64,000 nt of DNA. Source: Armigeres subalbatus. Its lineage: Eukaryota > Arthropoda > Insecta > Diptera > Culicidae. The number at the start of each line of letters is the position of its first letter. The stretch's first letter is position 1. Under the pieces are notes generated by a model, which worked only from the letters and a program-made list of their open reading frames with translations, did not search any database and was not told the DNA's origin. The DNA lies in contig NC_085141.1 in NCBI RefSeq assembly GCF_024139115.2, forward strand, positions 164,754,908 to 164,818,907, read 5' to 3'. This document shows positions 59,401-64,000 of the stretch, piece by piece. The translations under genes and the position numbers were made by a program.

Positions 59401-60419
59401 AATATTTCCCTAAATCCATAAATCCTCAAATTTGCGCCATTTTTATCGAGGTGATGATCCATGATTTGAGCAATATAATCCATTATTTTGGTCATTCGGT
59501 ACAGTTTTTGTTTGTGTACGTATGTGTGTGTGTGCACACGAAAACAGAAAAACATTAGCCACTTTTCCATATAGTAATTCTAAACCGATTTTCTTGCAAC
59601 AAGTTGCATTCGACGGGGGACAAATCCTAGTTGATCGAATATAATCACGTTCGGTCATTGCGTTTAAAAGTTATGAAGAAAATGGTGTGCTGAACCATAT
59701 ACGGTTGGTTGGTTATTTACCTTACAGCGTTTGCAAGAGCCGTAATGTAGGCAATTATTTATGATGTGTATCACACTAAGGCAAAACCAAAGGATTGAAT
59801 CAAGAAAGGCATCGTCACCGCTAGCGGATTTAATCTGGGTTTTAATTTATCCATTGGCGTAACTAAGGAAAAAATCTAGGGGGGCTAACTTTTTTCTATT
59901 TTACAGTCAAACACAAAAAAGTTATTGTTTTTGTTCAACTGTCCGCTATTTCAATACATCCAGTGACGACTTGAACATCTCTGACATAAACATCTAGAAA
60001 TGTCGTGGGATTCCCAATAACTTTAATACGTAAAAAACTTAAGAGCTTTAGATACATAATACTTTCGAGCAGCGATACCAGATTGCTTCAACATCAATTC
60101 CGTAGATTAACTCAAAAAATTTGGCCAGCCCTATTTCGGTGCTCATCCACAATACAAGATAACAATAATACCACTAAACTTCAACATTTAAAGTTACTGG
60201 TCTTGTTATATCCTAATTTTCATGAAAATTCAAAAACAAAAGAGATTAATAGTCATAAAGGCAATTGGCAGTTGCTATACATATTTTTGACAGTAACTGT
60301 TTCCAACGCTGAGATTATCATTTCTGCATTTTATTTATAAAACTTTATCAGTTTAATATTAAGGACTTCCAAATTTTCAGGACAACTCCAATTATAAAGC
60401 AGATTACTTGGCTCTTGAG
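59401..60419. other. Non-coding sequence; fragment of a dispersed repeat at ~59795-59840
   Basis: No gene. AAAGGCATCGTCACCGCTAG at ~59804 is the reverse complement of the fragment at 43482. The 111-codon frame at 60005-60340 shows no recognisable domain and is probably chance. Confidence 0.45.
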
Positions 60420-60679
60420 TGCTAATAGGTTTGAGCATTCTTGAATATCGACCCTGCATGGGAACAATCCCGAGAAAAGACGGAAATGCTCCGATGACAA
60501 TCCGTAACTACGAAGTAAGCAAGGATAGCCTTGGGCCGACCCCAACTCAATGCCTAAATTGGAAAGCTTCGCAAAGGTGTATAAGAGTAAGACTGTACAG
60601 ATAGAAAAAACTGGATCCTTTCTACTGATTACACCTGTTGGAGTGAACCCAGTTGGGCTATGTAACTGGTAGTTTCATT
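60420..60679. other. Unidentified dispersed-repeat fragment
   Basis: Sequence such as GGAAATGCTCCGATGACAAT and AAGCAAGGATAGCCTTGGGC has the look of a LINE untranslated or end region and directly precedes an RTE fragment. I cannot name it. The 61-codon frame here is not convincing. Confidence 0.4.
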
Positions 60680-60945
60680 TCATTTATTTAGTCTACATCT
60701 AAACAGATAACACTGAATCAACAATTTGACGCCACAATACACGGTTCGAGGCCGCATCTCTCCATCCTCGAATACGCTCCACGCTCGACAAGTCATTTTG
60801 CACCTGGTCTGCCCATCTCGCTCGCTGCGCTCCACGCCGTCTCGTACCTGCCGGATCGGAAGCGAACACCATCTTTGCAGGGTTGCTGTCCGGCATTCTT
60901 GCAACATGTCCTGCCCATCGTACACTTCCGACTGGTAGTTTAGTT
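60680..60945 (-). pseudogene. LINE reverse-transcriptase C-terminal fragment, minus strand
   Basis: Minus-strand frame reads NPAKMVFASDPAGTRRRGAQ, RARWADQVQNDLSSVERIRG, then WRDAASNRVLWRQIVDSV. This is the C-terminal domain typical of RTE-like and related LINE proteins. It ends near the natural C-terminus. Upstream sequence is absent. Parallels 56262-56690. Confidence 0.78.
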
Positions 60946-61545
60946 TTCTCAAATTTATGCAGATCTATCTTCAGTTTACGCAGATGATGAAGTTTTCATC
61001 ACTTAGGAGATCATCTTGACCATTGTGAATTAGTGCTGGCGGTACCAGAGTTGTGATAATGTTCGTTCACCAGCAATTTTGACGTAATTAGTTCATTCAT
61101 AATTTGACCAGTACATAAGATAGCAACTAAGAAAAAAATAATAAAATATCGACATTATATTCCATATTTGGTGCAAAAATTCCTGGAAAAAAATCTTGGA
61201 ATATTCACCCTGGTGTTATTTCATAAATTTATCCAGAAATGTTTCGGAAAGTCTTCCAGGAAATATTTAAAATAATTCTATATGCAATACTCCCAGGAAT
61301 TAATTCGGTAAGCCATACACATATTTCTACCTTCAACTTTTTTTAAAGAATTAGAATTTACGTATTTCATTAAAAATTATTCCAGGAATTCATTTTAAAT
61401 TTCCAACAGGACTTCTTTTAAAAAATTCTCCATAAATAAATTCAGAACTTCCGCAAGGAATTCTTCTGGAAATTCATTCAGAAATTTTAAGGATTTTTAA
61501 CGGAAATCTTACAAAAAGTCCTTTTGTAACATTTTCAGAAATTCC
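60946..61545. other. AT-rich sequence grading into degenerate 24-bp minisatellite
   Basis: From ~61180 onward, scattered TTCCAGGAATT, TCCAGAAATGTTTCGG and AAGGAATTCTTCTGGAAATT words show remnants of the minisatellite. No gene. Confidence 0.5.
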
Positions 61546-61547
61546 TA

Positions 61548-61768
61548 CACCCAAAAACAAATCTGACAATTATTGTATAAAATCTGGACATATACAATTC
61601 TGTAAGCTTTTTATACAAATATTGTATTAAAATAATACAAATCTGTATTATTTCAATACAATAATTGAATTGAAATAATACAGATTTTGTATATGCTCAA
61701 TTATTATACAGTTTCTGCAAGGTTCTTATGCAGAACTGTATTAAAATCTGAAATCCGCTGGTTGGGTG
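61548..61768. mobile_element. TA-flanked MITE, 221 bp
   Basis: Ends CACCCAAAAAC and GGTTGGGTG form a short TIR (CACCCAA), flanked by TA at 61546-61547 and 61769-61770. The interior holds AATACAAATCTGTATTATTT-type palindromes. Joining the flanks gives AAATTCCTACAGGAATTCC, a normal minisatellite sequence, supporting the insertion borders. Confidence 0.82.
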
Positions 61769-61770
61769 TA

Positions 61771-62589
61771 CAGGAATTCCTTAAGAAATAATTTCATTGA
61801 TTCCTAGAGCAATCGCTACAGCGAAAATTATATTTTTTCTGAAATTTATCCAGCTGAATTCCCTACAAATAGAAATGATTTTTTTAGGAATGGATGGAAA
61901 ATGTCAAGACGTAATTCTATGAATATCCGAACGAATTACAAAAGGAATTTACAAATTTTTGTAAAACAATTTCTTCAAGAATTCTTTGGATATTCAGCTA
62001 AGAGTTCTGCTCCAGAGATTTCTTTGGAGAACCCTCCCGAAATTACTCCAAAAATAAATCCTGAGTATTCTTGGGAAATTCCTTCAGATATTCATTTGAA
62101 AGTCTAATAGATTTTTCAGAGGATTTCCCGTAGAATCTTTCGAAGAATTTTCTGGAGAAATTCACAAAGGATGTTGAAAGGATGGAAGGAATGTTCAATG
62201 GAAATTATTTGCTCCCGATAGTATTTCTGAAGGAATTTACAAATGATTTCTAGAAAAATTTTCCAAAGAAAAACCCGAACGGATTTTCTAAAAGTATTCC
62301 TAAAGGAATTTCAGAGATAATTTCTAGAGAAATTTTGGATGAAGTTTCTAGAAGAATTCCTTGTGGAACTTCCGGATGAATTCCTGAAGGGATTTTTAAA
62401 AGAATTTACGATGGAAGGTCTAATGGAATGCCTAGTTTCTCCAGATATTTCTTCGAGAATTACGTCAGGATTTCCTCTAGGAAAATTTCATTTTCTCATT
62501 TGTGTATTCTATATTTATAGCACTAGGTAGTTCGAACTAAATGAGGTAAAAATCATTAATAAATTAAAAATCACAGATACTCCAATTGA
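61771..62589. repeat. Very degenerate 24-bp minisatellite remnants
   Basis: Mixed-orientation GAAGAATTCCTTGTGGAACTTCC-like words (for example 62350-62400) within AT-rich sequence. The 68- and 63-codon frames are by-products. Confidence 0.55.
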
Positions 62590-62735
62590 AATTAAATGTG
62601 CACCTTAAAAAAAACCCGTAGATTTCCGCAGAAATTTTCAAATTTCCGTAGTTTTTACCTACGGATCCGTAGATCCGTAGAAAGCACTCAATTCCGTAAA
62701 TCTACGGAAATTTCCATAGATCTGGCATCGCTGCT
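62590..62735. repeat. Palindrome-rich dispersed-repeat fragment
   Basis: Multiple CCGTAGATTT/AAATCTACGG words in both directions (about 62611, 62660-62690, 62696-62712), ending with ATAGATCTGGCATCGCTGC. Probably a degenerate MITE; TIRs not established. Confidence 0.5.
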
Positions 62736-62776
62736 TTCGAGTTTTACATATCCATTAGAAATAATTTCAAGTTATT

Positions 62777-62993
62777 GTGGGCTTCGTGGCCGTGCAGTTA
62801 GCGACGTCAATCGTCTAGACGCTAGTGAGTATGGGTTCGATTCCCCCGGTAAGAAGGAAACTTTTCGTGATCGAAAAATTCTCCACTGGTCCACTGGGTG
62901 TTATGTGTCCTGTCCGCTGTCTCATGCTAAGTGTTAAGTGCTCAATCTGTACGACCTCTGGTCGAAGACGGTGTTCCTGTCTTTTTACATTTT
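62777..62993 (+). mobile_element. tRNA-derived SINE, different family, plus strand
   Basis: Head GGGCTTCGTGGCCGTGCAGT has an A-box-like GTGGCCGTGCAGTTAG and a canonical B-box GGGTTCGATTCCC at ~62829-62841. A ~150-bp body ends in CTTTTTACATTTT. The flanking AGTTAT may be the target duplication. It cannot be a functional tRNA: the acceptor and D stems do not fold as such. Confidence 0.82.
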
Positions 62994-63834
62994 AGTTATG
63001 GATTATGAATTTTTTTTCGGATTATCGGATTATATATTATTGGAAATTCAAAATTTTCGGGAAATAGCAGCAACATCGCTTGAATACTTTACCAGAGAAA
63101 TCTGCAGAAAGAAATGCCTTAAAAATTTCTGCTATTACATGCATACAATACGTTGTACTCAGCGATCACAATATCGAGAGGTTTCTCTCAGACCGCATCG
63201 TGCTGTGCGGTTCTTTTCTCTCTTTGCGGAAGGAAGTTTTTAATACTACCCGAGGCTATTTGAATTTCAACAGTGCTTCTCAGCGCTATTTGTACCTACT
63301 GATCCCGTTACGATCTTTACAAGGACCCGTACCTTCGTTTTACGTTGGACTTGTCTGCGGAAGTAAAATTCTGACAAGGATTCCGCCAATTGTGGTATCT
63401 ATTGCCAAGTTTTCTGGCTTTAGGAATGAGATTTTGAGTAACCTTCAGGGGATCAAGGTTTCATTTCAGATTGCCAGGAACGTCTTCTTCAGTATTTAAC
63501 TAAGAAGCGGCATAAATTCTTCACATACGACGACAAATCTGAGCGATTGTTCAAAGTTGTCTTGAAATGTCTCCCCAGTGATGATAAATCACTGAATGAT
63601 ATTAAAATTGAAATTTCTCAATTACTTGGATTTTTACCAGTCCAAATAATTAAAATGAAAAAGAAATCTCGCTCTGATACTTCCCAGAGGGATATTTCTC
63701 AAGAATTTTATTTAGTTCACTTTAACAAAAGTGCCGTAAGTGCCAAAAGTGGGATCACGGAACTAAACATTGCCACATGGAAGCTAAATGCATGATTTGT
63801 GGTGGAACCTCTCACGCCAAGGACGCCTCATGAT
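62994..63834 (+). pseudogene. Jockey-clade LINE ORF1 (gag-like), broken
   Basis: Several frames together give an ORF1-type protein: KKRHKFFTYDDKSERLFKVV, then LPSDDKSLNDIKIEISQLLG, SQEFYLVHFNKS and a CCHC zinc knuckle CQKWDHGTKHC, then CMICGGTSHAKDA, ending in an early stop near 63831. Between HFNKS and the knuckle roughly 30 residues expected from the family are missing and the frame shifts. The junction is at a repeated AGTGCC. The upstream part (63080-63499) is frame-shifted relative to the rest. ORF1 proteins of this type bind the element RNA. Family resembles the Juan/Jockey group of mosquitoes; exact identity unconfirmed. Confidence 0.82.
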
Positions 63835-64000
63835 TGATGCAATGTTCAAAGCAAATACCAAAACTGAAGGTTGGAAGGTTGAACTGTTCAGGTTGGTATC
63901 AAATTTACTCAAAGAATTGTTATTGGACTTCGTTTTAATGGATCCAAATAATTCTTTGAAAGTTTAAAATTGGAATGCCCGTTCTTTAAAGGGTAAGGAA
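63835..64000 (+). pseudogene. Jockey-clade LINE: end of ORF1 region and start of ORF2
   Basis: After the ORF1 stop there is ~135 bp of unassigned sequence. From 63971 the frame WNARSLKGKE appears, the typical first motif of the APE-type endonuclease of Jockey ORF2. A TAA lies two codons upstream of it in the same frame (63965-63967). ORF2 continues beyond the window, so its state is unknown. Confidence 0.7.

Noticed and set aside
60005..60340. 111-codon frame as a small gene
   Set aside because: AT-rich, no domain, no supporting signals and no conserved neighbours.
62777..62850. A functional tRNA gene
   Set aside because: Good A and B boxes, but the cloverleaf is not formed and the sequence continues into a SINE body with an A/T-rich tail.

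Overview
This window is eukaryotic, repeat-dominated DNA. It most likely comes from a culicine mosquito of the Aedes type. The evidence is the mix of repeats: RTE- and Jockey-type LINE remnants, tRNA-derived SINEs resembling the Aedes Feilai type, many short TA-, TTAA- or TAA-flanked MITEs, a hAT derivative, and low gene content. The species call is an inference from repeat style, not from a search. No intact host gene is visible. The only host-type gene is a histone H3 copy on the minus strand (14774-15182). It has a good core promoter and 3' stem-loop but two single-base deletions.

Layout. 1-3188: a ~152-bp satellite whose orientation flips at ~1290, followed by a ~520-bp tail. 3200-7215: a Jockey/CR1-like LINE reverse transcriptase split by a 2373-bp non-autonomous hAT element with a perfect 8-bp target duplication. 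7216-9330: non-coding, weakly repetitive. 9330-12335: a ~155-bp satellite, again in two opposite halves, with a SINE and a hairpin inserted. 12336-17710: AT-rich DNA with two MITEs and the H3 copy. 17714-27630: about 120 copies of an 80-bp satellite. 27640-32812: about 14 copies of a 357/380-bp satellite. 32815-34830: a degenerate RTE LINE (minus) carrying a MITE. 34818-48075: a 24-bp minisatellite in blocks of alternating orientation, containing a second RTE fragment (plus), a ~1.75-kb-arm inverted duplication and a 1383-bp TIR element. 48741-51851: a second copy of the 152-bp satellite with the same tail, here organised as a 454-bp three-monomer higher-order repeat. 51870-54120: further diverged repeats. 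54121-62776: mostly unannotatable AT-rich DNA with LINE, SINE and MITE fragments. 62777-64000: a tRNA-SINE, then a broken Jockey ORF1 running into the start of ORF2 at the window edge.

How it fits together. The window is a satellite cluster assembled by transposition and local duplication. Three features recur. Satellites occur as head-to-head inverted blocks. Tandem repeats lie inside or next to TIR-bearing elements: the hAT element has an internal minisatellite, and the 152-bp array adjoins a conserved tail whose end reads TACAGGGGATG inward. Nested insertions have identifiable target duplications, so their order can be read. The most interesting candidate system is the 1-3188 / 48741-51851 pair, which looks like a Foldback-like element whose long arms are satellite arrays.
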